Below, piece after piece: positions 1-8,376 of a DNA stretch of 64,000 bases. The stretch spans positions 3,233,501-3,297,500 of the forward strand of contig NZ_CP035501.1 in NCBI RefSeq assembly GCF_004135585.1, given 5' to 3'. Position numbers and translations under genes: made by a program. Numbering within the stretch: position 1 is the first letter of the stretch; each line of letters opens with the position of its first letter. Below the pieces are notes generated by a model, which was given only the letters and a program-made list of their open reading frames with translations, did no database searches and had not been told where the DNA came from. The stretch is from Sphingosinicella sp. BN140058. Its GTDB lineage: Bacteria; Pseudomonadota; Alphaproteobacteria; Sphingomonadales; Sphingomonadaceae.

Positions 1-1558
1 GATCGGTGTAGCGAACGCCGGTGCGGAACTGGGTGAAGAAGCCGCCGATCGGCACCACCGCGTCGAAGCCGCCGAAGGCATCGCGATCGGTGGTGACGCT
101 GTAATCGAGGCCGCCGATCTGGGCCGCCACCAGAGGCACGCCGCCCACAAGCACCGGGCTGCCCTCGATCGTCGCCGGATTGTTGTTGGGGTTGGTGAAG
201 TAATTGGCCGGATCGGTGAGATCGCCGGTGAAATTGACTTCGGCTGAATTGGGCGTGATCGAATAGCTGAACGGCAGCCGGGTCTGGACGTTGAACAGAT
301 ATTCGGGATTGCGGCCGCCGGTGGCCTTGCTCCAGCCGGCGGCGACCGAGAAGGTGGCGCCGCCCTCGCCCTCCCAATCGGCGTAGAGATTGACGTTGTC
401 GGTCTTGAGCTTGGTGTGGCGGACGAGCGTGTCGAGCTGGGCGCTCTGGCCGTTGGCGGCGGCGAAGCTGGCGTCGGTGACGACGCCGTTGGCGATCGTC
501 GCCGACTGGAGCACGTCGCCGGTCCAGGCGCCCGGGATGGTGTACATCGACTGGCTGTAATTGTTGTAATTGCCGTCGATGTGGAGGCCCTGCAGCGTGA
601 GGGTCAGTTCGCTGGTCGGCTTGGCCTGGAGAGTGGCGGCGATGCTCGCGCGCTCGCGCTTCTGCTGAAAATAAGCGTAGTTGATGCCGAAGGGCGAGGC
701 GGCCTTGTCGAGATCGGCAACGGTACCGCCGGTGATCACCGCATTGGGATTCTTGAGCACGCGCTCGCCGGCGGCGTTGGTGGTGAGGAACGGACTGCCC
801 GTTCCGTTGGCATTGTCGTAGCCGAAGAATTCGACTCCCGAGCGCACCATCTGCTGCTTGTCGTAAGTGCCGGCGATCAGGAAGCCGAGCGTTTCGGCCT
901 CGTTGCGCCAGCTGTAGAGGCCGGAGCCGCGGACGCTGCCTTTCTCGGCGCGATCATTGTAGGAATAGCCGGCGGAGGCGAAGACGGAGTTTGCGTCGAG
1001 CTCGAGCGGGCGGCGCGTGCGGACGATGACGGTGCCGCCGAGGCTCCCTTCCTCGATACGGGCTTCCGGCGACTTGTAGACCTCGAGCCGGTCGACGAGT
1101 TCCGGCGCGAGCAGGGAATAGTTGAATGTGCGGCTGCTCGGATCGTTGTCGTTGCCGCCCCAGTCGGCCGACGCGAGCCCGTGACCGTCGAGCAGCATGC
1201 GGTTGAGCGCGGGATCGGTGCCGAGGATCGCGACCTTCTCGCCTTCCCCGAAGCGGCGATCGATCGAGACGCCGGGGATGTGAGACAGCGACTCGGCGAC
1301 GTTGCGGTCGGGGAACTTGCCGATGTCCTCGGCCGAAATCGCGTCGACGACGGCATTGGCGTTGCGCTTGATGGCAATCGACTGGCGCAGCGAGCCCGCA
1401 TAGCCGGTGACGACGATCTCCTCCTCGCCGGTGCCGGTGCCGGTATCAGTCGCCGCGTCGGTTTCGTCGGTGGGTGCTTCCGCCGGTAGTTGGGCATTGG
1501 CCACGCCGGCAACGCCGACCAGAGCCGAAGAGAGTAGAATGATGTGACGCAGACGCAT
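1..1558 (-). CDS. TonB-dependent receptor, N-terminal part (runs off the window)
   Basis: Outer-membrane receptor that imports a substrate using energy from TonB. About 519 codons are inside the window and the C-terminal barrel lies outside it. The ATG at 1558 opens a signal peptide (hydrophobic IILLSSALVGVAGVANA, then QLPAEAP). A TonB box follows (EEEIVVTGY), then a plug domain with the sphingomonad/Caulobacter-type start VVDAISAEDIGKFPDRN and the stretch ESLSHIPGVSIDR. Strands of the barrel come next. This matches the TonB-Xanth-Caul receptor subfamily, whose substrates are often sugars or other plant-derived compounds. The actual substrate cannot be told from this fragment, and no regulator or transporter partner is visible beside it. 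Confidence 0.9.
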   Translation of the reverse strand, partial: MRLRHIILLSSALVGVAGVANAQLPAEAPTDETDAATDTGTGTGEEEIVVTGYAGSLRQSIAIKRNANAVVDAISAEDIGKFPDRNVAESLSHIPGVSIDRRFGEGEKVAILGTDPALNRMLLDGHGLASADWGGNDNDPSSRTFNYSLLAPELVDRLEVYKSPEARIEEGSLGGTVIVRTRRPLELDANSVFASAGYSYNDRAEKGSVRGSGLYSWRNEAETLGFLIAGTYDKQQMVRSGVEFFGYDNANGTGSPFLTTNAAGERVLKNPNAVITGGTVADLDKAASPFGINYAYFQQKRERASIAATLQAKPTSELTLTLQGLHIDGNYNNYSQSMYTIPGAWTGDVLQSATIANGVVTDASFAAANGQSAQLDTLVRHTKLKTDNVNLYADWEGEGGATFSVAAGWSKATGGRNPEYLFNVQTRLPFSYSITPNSAEVNFTGDLTDPANYFTNPNNNPATIEGSPVLVGGVPLVAAQIGGLDYSVTTDRDAFGGFDAVVPIGGFFTQFRTGVRYTD

Positions 1559-1717
1559 AAGCCGACCTTCCCTGAACACACGCGAAGGCGCGCTGCCGAC
1601 CGGCGACACGCACGACGCGAACGCGCGGCGCTTAGGGCGACGGTTACGGATAGTATACGATTTGAATGAACCGATGCGCCGAGGCGAGGCATCGCGCTGC
1701 TGAGTTGCGGAACAAGA

Positions 1718-2131
1718 TTATTCGGGCATCGACGATCCGCCTTCCAGAAACGCCTTCATGCATTGCAGTCCGGCGCCCATCATCGGATCGATCCGCGCGG
1801 CGAAGGCGGCGGGCAGCACGTCGGCGGTCCAGGTGACGCGCGATCCGCCAGGCGCTGCGAAGATCTGCAATGCGCCATTGTGGTGCTCGACGCCGAGCAC
1901 GCTCCACACCAGCCGGCGGCGTTCGTCATCGATCGAGACGATCACCTCGTCCGCGACGGTGCCGCTCGCGAAGGTGACCCGGCGAGTCGGTGTGACGGTG
2001 TCGGCGAGCATCTGGGTGTCCGTTACGAAAGCAGGTACCAGCCGGGTGTGGAGCGCGCCGACATCGCGCGCGGCCTCCCAGACCGCCGCGGGTCGGCGAG
2101 CGATGGTGATCTCGTGATGGACTGTCGGCAT
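1718..2131 (-). CDS. SRPBCC-family protein (polyketide cyclase/dehydrase-like)
   Basis: A 137-residue protein with the look of a START/Bet v1-like fold. It starts with the strand HHEITIARRPAAVWEAARD, typical of the family, and has later strands around VTFASGTVADEVIVSIDDERRRLVWSV and a C-terminal helix. Members bind small hydrophobic ligands, and few have a known role. There is no signal peptide, so it is probably cytoplasmic. It is transcribed away from the Ada-like gene and has no obvious partner. The fold assignment is fairly secure. No function can be given. Confidence 0.75.
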   Translation of the reverse strand: MPTVHHEITIARRPAAVWEAARDVGALHTRLVPAFVTDTQMLADTVTPTRRVTFASGTVADEVIVSIDDERRRLVWSVLGVEHHNGALQIFAAPGGSRVTWTADVLPAAFAARIDPMMGAGLQCMKAFLEGGSSMPE

Positions 2132-2252
2132 CTGTTGTCTCCTCAGGTCGAGAGCGGAGAATAGCGGGAGAGGGTGACCTGGGCTGGCCGAAATCGGACC
2201 TGGTCAAAGCCGTGCCGGTGACCCCGGATCGCCGGGAGCGTAGAAGAGCTTC

Positions 2253-2957
2253 ATGGCCCCGCCCGCCCACAGCCTTCCGGACCTGAGCTTCGAGCAATGC
2301 GAGCGTGTCCGCTACGCCCGCGATCCGGCTTATGATGGCCGGTTGTTCATCGGCGTGACCTCGACCCGCATCTATTGCCGGCCGATCTGCCCGGTGCGCC
2401 AACCGCTCAGCCGAAACGTCGTCTACCTACCCAGCGCAGCGGCAGCGGAAGCGGCGGGCTTTCGCCCGTGCCTGCGCTGCCGTCCTGAGACGGCGCCGCA
2501 CTCGCCGGCCTGGAACGGGGCGCGGGCGACGGTCGGGCGGGCTCTGCGGCTGATCGAGGAGGGCGCCCTCGACGGCGAGCAGACCAGGGTCGAGCAGCTT
2601 GCCGAGCGGCTCGGCATCGGTGCCCGCCATCTCGCGCGCCTGTTCCGCCGCTATCTCCAGACCACGCCGACGGCTGCGGCACGGACAGCCCGGGTGCAGC
2701 GGGCGAAACGGCTGATCGACGGTTCCGATCTGCCGATGACGGAGATCGCGCACCGCGCCGGCTTCAACAGCCTGCGCGCCTTCAACACCGCGATGCTGGC
2801 CGTCTATCGGATGCCGCCGAGCCGGTTGCGACGGGCGCGAGGAACCGGGAACGCTGCATCGACCTCGTCAGGCCGTCCGCCCGGAATCGGGCGGACGGCT
2901 GAGGATCAGGCGAGGGCGAGCTCGACCTCGATATTGCCGCGCACCGCCTTGGAATAG
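2253..2957 (+). CDS. Ada N-terminal domain / AraC-type HTH protein, apparently lacking its glycosylase domain
   Basis: Residues 15-80 form an Ada metal-binding domain with all four zinc cysteines (C42, C46, C73, C76 in IYCRPICP and RPCLRC). In E. coli Ada the equivalent domain takes the methyl group from DNA methylphosphotriesters. Residues 90-195 form an AraC-type helix-turn-helix (MTEIAHRAGFNSLRAFN). In many sphingomonads this pair is fused to an AlkA-type DNA-3-methyladenine glycosylase. Here no glycosylase and no methyltransferase domain (PCHR) follows. The last 35 or so residues are low-complexity, read straight through the hairpin at 2872-2899, and overlap the 3' end of the convergent ohr gene by 52 bases. 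It is either an AdaA-like regulator or a truncated ada-alkA fusion. The domain calls are sure and the intactness is not. Confidence 0.75.
   Translation: MAPPAHSLPDLSFEQCERVRYARDPAYDGRLFIGVTSTRIYCRPICPVRQPLSRNVVYLPSAAAAEAAGFRPCLRCRPETAPHSPAWNGARATVGRALRLIEEGALDGEQTRVEQLAERLGIGARHLARLFRRYLQTTPTAAARTARVQRAKRLIDGSDLPMTEIAHRAGFNSLRAFNTAMLAVYRMPPSRLRRARGTGNAASTSSGRPPGIGRTAEDQARASSTSILPRTALE
2872..2899. terminator. Perfect 12-bp hairpin between convergent ada-like and ohr genes
   Basis: GCCGTCCGCCCG, loop GAAT, CGGGCGGACGGC. The arms are fully complementary. The hairpin lies 6 bases beyond the ohr stop and inside the odd C-terminal tail of the Ada-like gene. That position suggests the original end of the Ada-like gene was upstream of it. 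There is no clear U-run on either side, so termination efficiency is uncertain. Confidence 0.6.
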
Positions 2958-3301
2958 GGGCAGATCAGATCGGCGGCTTCGATCAGTTCCTGGGCGGTCT
3001 CTCGATCCAGCCCGGGGACGCTGATGTCGAGCCGGGCGCGCAGGAAGAAGCCGTCGGCGCCCTGCAGCAGATCGAGTTCGGCATCGACTTCCGGAGTCTC
3101 GGGAAGGCGGATCTTGCGCTGGCCGGCAGCGACTCCGAGCGCACCGAGGAAGCAGGCGGACCAGGCGGCGGCGAACAGATGCTCCGCGGCGGGGTGCGGT
3201 GCCGGCAGCGGGAGATCCAGCGTGCCGTCGGTGCTGCGCGCGCTGCCGTTGCTGCCGCCGACGACGTGGGCGCCACCGGTGAAGAGGATCTTGTCAGTCA
3301 T
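2906..3301 (-). CDS. ohr: Organic hydroperoxide resistance protein Ohr (OsmC family)
   Basis: Thiol peroxidase that reduces organic and fatty-acid hydroperoxides in the cytoplasm, in this family with lipoyl-protein as electron donor. The 131 residues are full length for Ohr. It starts LFTGGAHVVGG, and both catalytic cysteines are present in their usual settings (WSACFLGAL near residue 49 and ADLICPYSKA near residue 113). It is divergent from a MarR-family gene with OhrR features. The 137-base gap between them holds two copies of a palindrome that are the likely OhrR sites, so peroxide induction of ohr is expected. Confidence 0.93.
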   Translation of the reverse strand: MTDKILFTGGAHVVGGSNGSARSTDGTLDLPLPAPHPAAEHLFAAAWSACFLGALGVAAGQRKIRLPETPEVDAELDLLQGADGFFLRARLDISVPGLDRETAQELIEAADLICPYSKAVRGNIEVELALA

Positions 3302-3340
3302 GTCCTAGTCCTTTCGCGAGAGAAGTATCGTGTCCGTTTC

Positions 3341-3354
3341 AATCGGATGCGATG
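3341..3354. promoter_or_regulatory. Putative OhrR operator, copy 1 (imperfect)
   Basis: AATCGGATGCGATG, an imperfect copy of the perfect palindrome at 3397-3410. The shared wider context is TTCAATCGSATGCGAT. It lies 40 bases upstream of the ohr start, a position suited to blocking ohr transcription. Assignment to OhrR is inferred from location and symmetry. Confidence 0.55.
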
Positions 3355-3396
3355 TAATTAGGTTGGCGGTTGATGCTCGTCAACCCCTTCCGATTC

Positions 3397-3410
3397 AATC
3401 GCATGCGATT
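3397..3410. promoter_or_regulatory. Putative OhrR operator, copy 2 (perfect 14-bp palindrome)
   Basis: AATCGCATGCGATT reads the same on both strands. It lies 29 bases upstream of the ohrR start and repeats the element at 3341, which fits autorepression of ohrR together with repression of ohr. Confidence 0.65.
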
Positions 3411-3438
3411 TATATCGGCGTTGAAAGAAGAGGTGATC

Positions 3439-3939
3439 ATGCCCAAGACTGCCGCCAAGAGGCCCGACGACGACCCCGGCTCCGGGACGCCGCCGACGCG
3501 GGGCGCCGAGATCCGGAGCCTGTCCAACTTCCTGTGCTTCGCGGTCTATTCGGCGAACCTCGCCTTCGGTCGCGCCTACAAGCCGGTGCTCGATCCGCTG
3601 GGCCTCACCTACACCCAGTATATCGCGCTGGTCGCGCTCGCGCAGGAGGACAACCAGACGGTGAGCACGCTCGGCGAGAAGCTGTTCCTCGAATCGAACA
3701 CGCTCACTCCTATCCTCAAGAAGCTGGAGAGCCTCGGCTTTCTCGAGCGCCGCCGCGATCCCGCCGACGAGCGGCAGGTGCGGATGCGCCTGACGCTCGC
3801 CGGGCGGCAACTGCTCGAAAGCGATCCGGGACTGGCCGTCGCCGAGGCGGCCGACCTCGGCGAGGAGCTGGGCGAGCTGCAGCAGGCGGTCGCGGCTCTC
3901 CGGGACAAGCTGCTCCGCGTGGGCAAGGCGGCGCGTTAG
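3439..3939 (+). CDS. ohrR: MarR-family organic-peroxide sensor OhrR
   Basis: Winged-helix repressor of 166 residues. The segment LSNFLCFAVYSANLAF holds the N-terminal reactive cysteine in the context typical of OhrR (LCFALYSA). The winged helix covers about residues 50-115 (NTLTPILKKLESLGFLERRRDPADERQVRM). Oxidation of this cysteine by organic hydroperoxides releases the protein from DNA. The ATG at 3439 is preferred over an upstream one at 3370 because AAGAAGAGG stands just before it and the MarR fold begins soon after. The upstream one would place coding sequence over the operator at 3397. It is divergent from ohr. Confidence 0.9.
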   Translation: MPKTAAKRPDDDPGSGTPPTRGAEIRSLSNFLCFAVYSANLAFGRAYKPVLDPLGLTYTQYIALVALAQEDNQTVSTLGEKLFLESNTLTPILKKLESLGFLERRRDPADERQVRMRLTLAGRQLLESDPGLAVAEAADLGEELGELQQAVAALRDKLLRVGKAAR

Positions 3940-3994
3940 CCGCAGGGGCGATGCTGCACTGCCGCAAGAATGCGCGCCGGCGCCGAAGCCTTCG

Positions 3995-4020
3995 GGAACC
4001 GGCAGGCATCGTCCGCCGTT
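3995..4020 (+). promoter_or_regulatory. Candidate EcfG (general stress response) promoter of the glycogen/trehalose block
   Basis: GGAAC at 3995-3999, 17 bases, then CGTT at 4017-4020. This matches the published EcfG consensus of alphaproteobacteria (GGAAC, 16-17 bases, CGTT) with no mismatch. Transcription would start near 4028, giving a leader of about 60 bases before glgX. Trehalose and glycogen genes are known general-stress targets in related bacteria. The match is seen in the sequence and its use is inference. Confidence 0.6.
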
Positions 4021-4088
4021 CCGACGCCTGATCCCGCCGCCGTCCTGGCGCGTGGGCAGTCGCGTGCCAGTCTCAGTCTCGTGAAGGA

Positions 4089-6218
4089 ATGCCCTTGAAC
4101 CGCCTGCCGGACCGCCTGGAAAGCGGTTCTCCCTATCCGCTCGGGGCCACGTTCGACGGCCTCGGCGTCAATTTCGCCGTCTTCTCCGCCCATGCCGACG
4201 CGATCGAGCTTTGCCTGTTCGATCCCTCGGGCAAGCGCGAGGTCGCCCGCTACCCGCTGCCGGAAGTGACCGACGAAGTGTTCCACGGCTACCTGCCGGA
4301 GGCACGGCCGGGCCTGCTCTACGGCTACCGCGCCACCGGCCCTTACGCGCCTGAGCAGGGACACCGTTTCAACCCCAACAAATTGCTGCTCGATCCTTAC
4401 GCCCGCCGCCTCCATGGCCAGGTCCGCTGGACCGACGCGCTTCACGGTTACCGGGTGCGCTCGCGCAAAGCGGACCTCTCGTTCGACACGCGCGACAGCG
4501 CGCCTGCGATGCCGAAAGGCGTGGTCACCGCCGACGTGTTCGACTGGAGCGGCGACGTCCGGCCGAACACGCCCTGGTCGAAGACCGTGATCTACGAAGC
4601 CCATGTCCGCGGCCTCACCCGGCTGATGGAGGAGGTGCCGCCGGAGGAACGCGGCACCTTCGCCGCACTCGCCCATCCGCGGGTGATCGAGCATCTGAAG
4701 CGGCTCGGCGTCACCGCGCTCGAGCTGATGCCGATCCACGCCTTCGTCAAGGATCGCTTCCTGGTCGAAAAGGGGCTGACCAATTACTGGGGCTACAACA
4801 CCCTGTCCTTCTTCGCGCCGGAGCCGCTTTACGGCGCCCGAGGCCAGAGCGTGGAGGCGAGCCACGACGATCTGCGGATCGCCATCCGCCGGCTGCACGC
4901 CGCCGGCATCGAGGTGATCCTGGACGTCGTCTACAACCATACCTGCGAGGGCAGCGAACTCGGCCAGACGATGAGCCTGCGCGGGCTCGACAACGCCTCA
5001 TATTACCGGCTGCAGGCCGACAATCCGCGTTACTGCGTCAACGACACCGGCACCGGCAACACGCTCAATTTCGGCAAGGCCAGAGTCGTCCAGCTCGTCG
5101 CGGATTCGCTGCGTTACTGGGCGGAGAGCTTCCGAGTCGACGGCTTCCGCTTTGATCTCGGCGCCACGCTCGGCCGCGACGGTCCCGATGGCGGCTTCGA
5201 TCCCGGTGCCTCGCTGTTCGATGTCGTCCGCCAAGATCCGGTGCTGGGACGGTTGAAGCTGATCTCGGAGCCGTGGGACATCGGGCCCGGCGGCTATCAG
5301 CTCGGCAACCATCCGCCGGGCTTTGCCGAGTGGAACGACAAGTACCGCGATTCCGTCCGCCGCTTCTGGAAAGGCGACGGCGGCCTTCGTCCTGAATTTG
5401 CAGCGCGGATCGCGGGCTCCGGCGATCTGTTCGACCGCCGCGCCCGCCGTCCCTGGGCGAGCGTCAATTTCCTCGCCAGCCATGACGGCTACACCCTGCA
5501 CGATCTGGTCAGCTACGAGCAGCGCCACAACGAGGCCAATGGGGAGGACAACCGGGACGGCCATTCGGACAATATGAGCTGCAACTGGGGCGCGGAGGGC
5601 GAGACCGACGACCCCAACATCAATGCCATCCGCGGCCGGGTGCGGCGATCGATGCTGGTCACCCTCTTATGCTCGCTCGGCACGCCGATGCTGCTCGCCG
5701 GCGATGAATTCGGGCGCAGCCAGAACGGCAACAACAATGCCTATGCCCAGGACAACGAGATCAGCTGGATCGATTGGGCACAGGCGCGCTCGAAGGCGGG
5801 CGAAGAGCTGACCGACTTCGTCGCCCGGCTGATCGCACTCCGTGACCGGTACGAACTGATCCGCAGCGGCCGCTTCCTCTACGGCCAGGAGCAGGTCGCT
5901 GACGGGCTGCCCGACATCGAGTGGTTCGACGAGGCCGGCAATCGCCTCAGCCCCGAGGACTGGCAGAATCCGGAAGGGCGGGCGCTGGTGATGCGGCGGG
6001 CGCGCAAGACTGCCGATGGCGGCATCGAGACGGTCGACCTGCTCGTCAACGGCAGCCATGTGCCGCTGACCTTCACCCTCGCCGGGCCGGCGCTGCAGCG
6101 GCGGCTGGTGGTCGACAGCGCCGATCCCGCCGGCGAAGAGCGCGACCTTGCGGAGGGCGAGGCGATCGAGGTTGCCGACCGCGGCGCCGTGGTGGTGGTC
6201 GGGTGGGGCGGGGCGTGA
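4089..6218 (+). CDS. glgX: Glycogen debranching enzyme GlgX (first copy)
   Basis: GH13 enzyme that hydrolyses alpha-1,6 branch points of phosphorylase-trimmed glycogen. The 709 residues have an N-terminal CBM48-like domain (about 10-100, with GVNFAVFSAHA) and a (beta/alpha)8 catalytic domain with the nucleophile D356 (VDGFRFDLG), acid/base E394 (SEPWD) and D466 (ASHDG). The ATG at 4089 directly abuts AAGGA with no spacer. A TTG at 4095, six bases after that Shine-Dalgarno sequence, may be the true start. It is first in the block and paired with a second glgX at 22525. A repeat-filled gap separates it from treZ. Confidence 0.95.
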   Translation: MPLNRLPDRLESGSPYPLGATFDGLGVNFAVFSAHADAIELCLFDPSGKREVARYPLPEVTDEVFHGYLPEARPGLLYGYRATGPYAPEQGHRFNPNKLLLDPYARRLHGQVRWTDALHGYRVRSRKADLSFDTRDSAPAMPKGVVTADVFDWSGDVRPNTPWSKTVIYEAHVRGLTRLMEEVPPEERGTFAALAHPRVIEHLKRLGVTALELMPIHAFVKDRFLVEKGLTNYWGYNTLSFFAPEPLYGARGQSVEASHDDLRIAIRRLHAAGIEVILDVVYNHTCEGSELGQTMSLRGLDNASYYRLQADNPRYCVNDTGTGNTLNFGKARVVQLVADSLRYWAESFRVDGFRFDLGATLGRDGPDGGFDPGASLFDVVRQDPVLGRLKLISEPWDIGPGGYQLGNHPPGFAEWNDKYRDSVRRFWKGDGGLRPEFAARIAGSGDLFDRRARRPWASVNFLASHDGYTLHDLVSYEQRHNEANGEDNRDGHSDNMSCNWGAEGETDDPNINAIRGRVRRSMLVTLLCSLGTPMLLAGDEFGRSQNGNNNAYAQDNEISWIDWAQARSKAGEELTDFVARLIALRDRYELIRSGRFLYGQEQVADGLPDIEWFDEAGNRLSPEDWQNPEGRALVMRRARKTADGGIETVDLLVNGSHVPLTFTLAGPALQRRLVVDSADPAGEERDLAEGEAIEVADRGAVVVVGWGGA

Positions 6219-6240
6219 TGTATGTCCCGGCCCTCGTTCT

Positions 6241-6390
6241 TCCCCTCCCTTCCAGGGAGGGGTTGGGGGTGGGTGAGCCACGGGGCGGCTCGATGCCGCC
6301 TCGTGGCTCGGCTGTCGGCGAGCGTCCTCAGCCCCGTCGAGGGGCTTCGGCCGCAACCCACCCCCAGCCCCTCCCTGAGAGGGAGGGGAA
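6241..6390. repeat. Intergenic palindromic repeat, glgX-treZ gap
   Basis: Opens with a CCCTCCCTTCCAGGGAGGGG hairpin and closes with CCCCTCCCTGAGAGGGAGGGG. Between these lie a GGGTGGG...CCCACCC pair and a short CGGCTCGATGCCG hairpin. The same modules recur at 8199, 12925 and 14754 between genes of this block. No reading frame is supported inside it. Confidence 0.75.
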
Positions 6391-6417
6391 ACCTATGTTC
6401 AAGAGGGTGAGGCGGCT

Positions 6418-8154
6418 GTGACCACCTTCGTCCAACCCAAAACCTGGGGCGCCACCCTGCGTCCTGACGGGCGCGCGCGCTTCCGGCTTTGGGCGCCCGG
6501 CATAAACGCGGTTTCGCTCGAGATCGAGGGGCGTGACCCAATTCCCATGGCCCGGGAGGCGGGCGGCTGGTTCGCCATCGAAGCGCCCGCTGCCCCGGGC
6601 AGCGCCTACAAATACCGAATCTCCACCGACCTCGCCGTGCCCGATCCCGCTTCGCGGGCCCAGGCCGGCGATGTCCATGACGCGAGCCTCGTCGTCGACC
6701 CCACAGCCTACACCTGGCGCGTGCCCGGCTGGAGCGGGCGGCCCTGGGAAGAGGTGGTGCTCTACGAGCTTCATGCCGGCCTGCTCGGCGGCTTTCGCGG
6801 CGTCGCCGAGCGGCTGCCGGAGATCGCAGCTCTCGGCGTCACCGCGATCGAACTGATGCCGATCGGCGACTTTTCCGGGACGCGCAACTGGGGCTATGAC
6901 GGCGTGCTGCCTTATGCGCCCGATGCCGCGCTCGGCACGCCCGACGACTTGAAGGCGATGGTCGACCGCGCCCACGAACTCGGCCTGATGGTGTTCCTCG
7001 ATGTCGTCTACAATCACTTCGGACCGGAGGGGAATTATCTCGGCGCCTATGCCGCGGATTTCTTCCGCCAGGACGTGCACACGCCTTGGGGCGGTGCGGT
7101 CGACGTGCGTCAGGAGGCGGTTGCCCGCTTCTTCATCGACAATGCGTTGATGTGGCTCAACGAGTACCGCTTCGACGGGCTTCGCTTCGACGCCGTCCAC
7201 GCGATCGGCGATCCTGAGTTCCTCGATCGCATGGCGGGAGAGATACGGGCGGCGGTGGAGCCGGAGCGGCACGTCCACCTGGTGCTCGAGAACGAGAGCA
7301 ACGACGCGGCCCGGCTTCGCGCCGGCGGCTATGACGCGCAATGGAACGACGATTTCCACAACGTCCTCCACGTGCTGCTGACCGGCGAGCGCGACGCCTA
7401 TTACGCCCATTTCGCGGAGTGGCCTGCCGAGCGTCTCGCCCGCTGCCTCGCCGAAGGCTTCGTCTATCAGGGCGAGGATTTCGACGGCCATACCCGCGGC
7501 GTGCCGTCCGGACATCTCTCCCCGACCCGCTTCGTGCCCTTCCTCCAGAATCACGACCAGATCGGCAATCGTGCGCTCGGCGAGCGGCTGACGTTGCTGA
7601 CCGATCCCGCGAAGCTGCGCGCGGCCACCGGCCTGTTGCTGCTCGCGCCGCAGATCCCGCTCCTGTTCATGGGCGACGAGGTGGGATCGACCACGCCCTT
7701 CCTGTTCTTCACGGACTTCCACGACCAGCTTGCCGATGCGGTGCGGGAGGGGCGGCGCAAGGAGTTCGCAAAATTCCCGGCCTTCGCCGATCCGGAAGCG
7801 CGGGCGAAGATCCCCGATCCGAACGCGCGCTCGACCTTCGAGGCGTCGCGGCCGCAGCCGGGGGCCGACGCCGAGGCGTGGCGAACCCTGTATCGCGAGC
7901 TGCTGACGCTGCGGCGGGAGCGGATCGTGCCCGGCCTTGCGGTAGCGCGGAGCGAAGGCGCCGAGGCGATCGGCGACAAGGCGGTGGTGGCGCGGTGGCG
8001 GCTTGGGACGGGGCTGCTGACGGTGGCGCTGAATTTGGGCGATGAGGCGGTGGCCGTGACGGCGCCGGAGACTGCGCCGCTCACTACGATCGGTGCAGGA
8101 CCGGTGGATGGGCAGCTCGCCGGAGCGAGCTTCGTCGCGTGGCTGGAGGTTTGA
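6418..8154 (+). CDS. treZ: Malto-oligosyltrehalose trehalohydrolase TreZ
   Basis: Releases trehalose from maltooligosyltrehalose made by TreY, in the cytoplasm. The 578 residues have an N-terminal CBM48-like domain (1-95) and a GH13 barrel. The catalytic residues fall at D258 (FDGLRFDAVH), E291 (LVLENES) and D380 (LQNHDQIGNR), almost the positions known in the characterised archaeal and Arthrobacter enzymes. It starts at GTG 6418, preceded by GAGGGTGAGG. It is separated from treY only by malQ, so the two trehalose steps are probably co-expressed. Confidence 0.96.
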   Translation: MTTFVQPKTWGATLRPDGRARFRLWAPGINAVSLEIEGRDPIPMAREAGGWFAIEAPAAPGSAYKYRISTDLAVPDPASRAQAGDVHDASLVVDPTAYTWRVPGWSGRPWEEVVLYELHAGLLGGFRGVAERLPEIAALGVTAIELMPIGDFSGTRNWGYDGVLPYAPDAALGTPDDLKAMVDRAHELGLMVFLDVVYNHFGPEGNYLGAYAADFFRQDVHTPWGGAVDVRQEAVARFFIDNALMWLNEYRFDGLRFDAVHAIGDPEFLDRMAGEIRAAVEPERHVHLVLENESNDAARLRAGGYDAQWNDDFHNVLHVLLTGERDAYYAHFAEWPAERLARCLAEGFVYQGEDFDGHTRGVPSGHLSPTRFVPFLQNHDQIGNRALGERLTLLTDPAKLRAATGLLLLAPQIPLLFMGDEVGSTTPFLFFTDFHDQLADAVREGRRKEFAKFPAFADPEARAKIPDPNARSTFEASRPQPGADAEAWRTLYRELLTLRRERIVPGLAVARSEGAEAIGDKAVVARWRLGTGLLTVALNLGDEAVAVTAPETAPLTTIGAGPVDGQLAGASFVAWLEV

Positions 8155-8198
8155 TGGCTGCGACTGCCAAGCCCCCGGCATGGTCCGAGAAAGCGTCG

Positions 8199-8352
8199 CA
8201 TGGTGGGGTTAGCCGTGAGGCGGCTCAGCGCCTGTCCAGAGCGACGCCGCAAGCGGCGTCGAAGGGCCGCCGAGGGGCTCGGGGCGTCTTCACCCCCATC
8301 GAGGGGGTTCAGCCGCAACCCACCCCTTTCCCCTCCCTTGAAAGGGAGGGGC
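8199..8352. repeat. Intergenic palindromic repeat, treZ-malQ gap
   Basis: Same family as the repeat at 6241. It has a GACGCCGCAAGCGGCGTC hairpin, CCCCATCGAGGGGG and a terminal CCCCTCCCTTGAAAGGGAGGGG hairpin just before malQ. It could be read in frame with malQ upstream of its ATG, but nothing suggests it is translated. Confidence 0.72.
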
Positions 8353-8376
8353 GGTTGTTCAATCGAGAGTTTGCAC

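Noticed and set aside
416..1489. Plus-strand 357-codon frame in the first 1.5 kb
   Set aside because: It is antisense to the TonB-dependent receptor, whose signal peptide, TonB box and plug motifs are clear on the minus strand.
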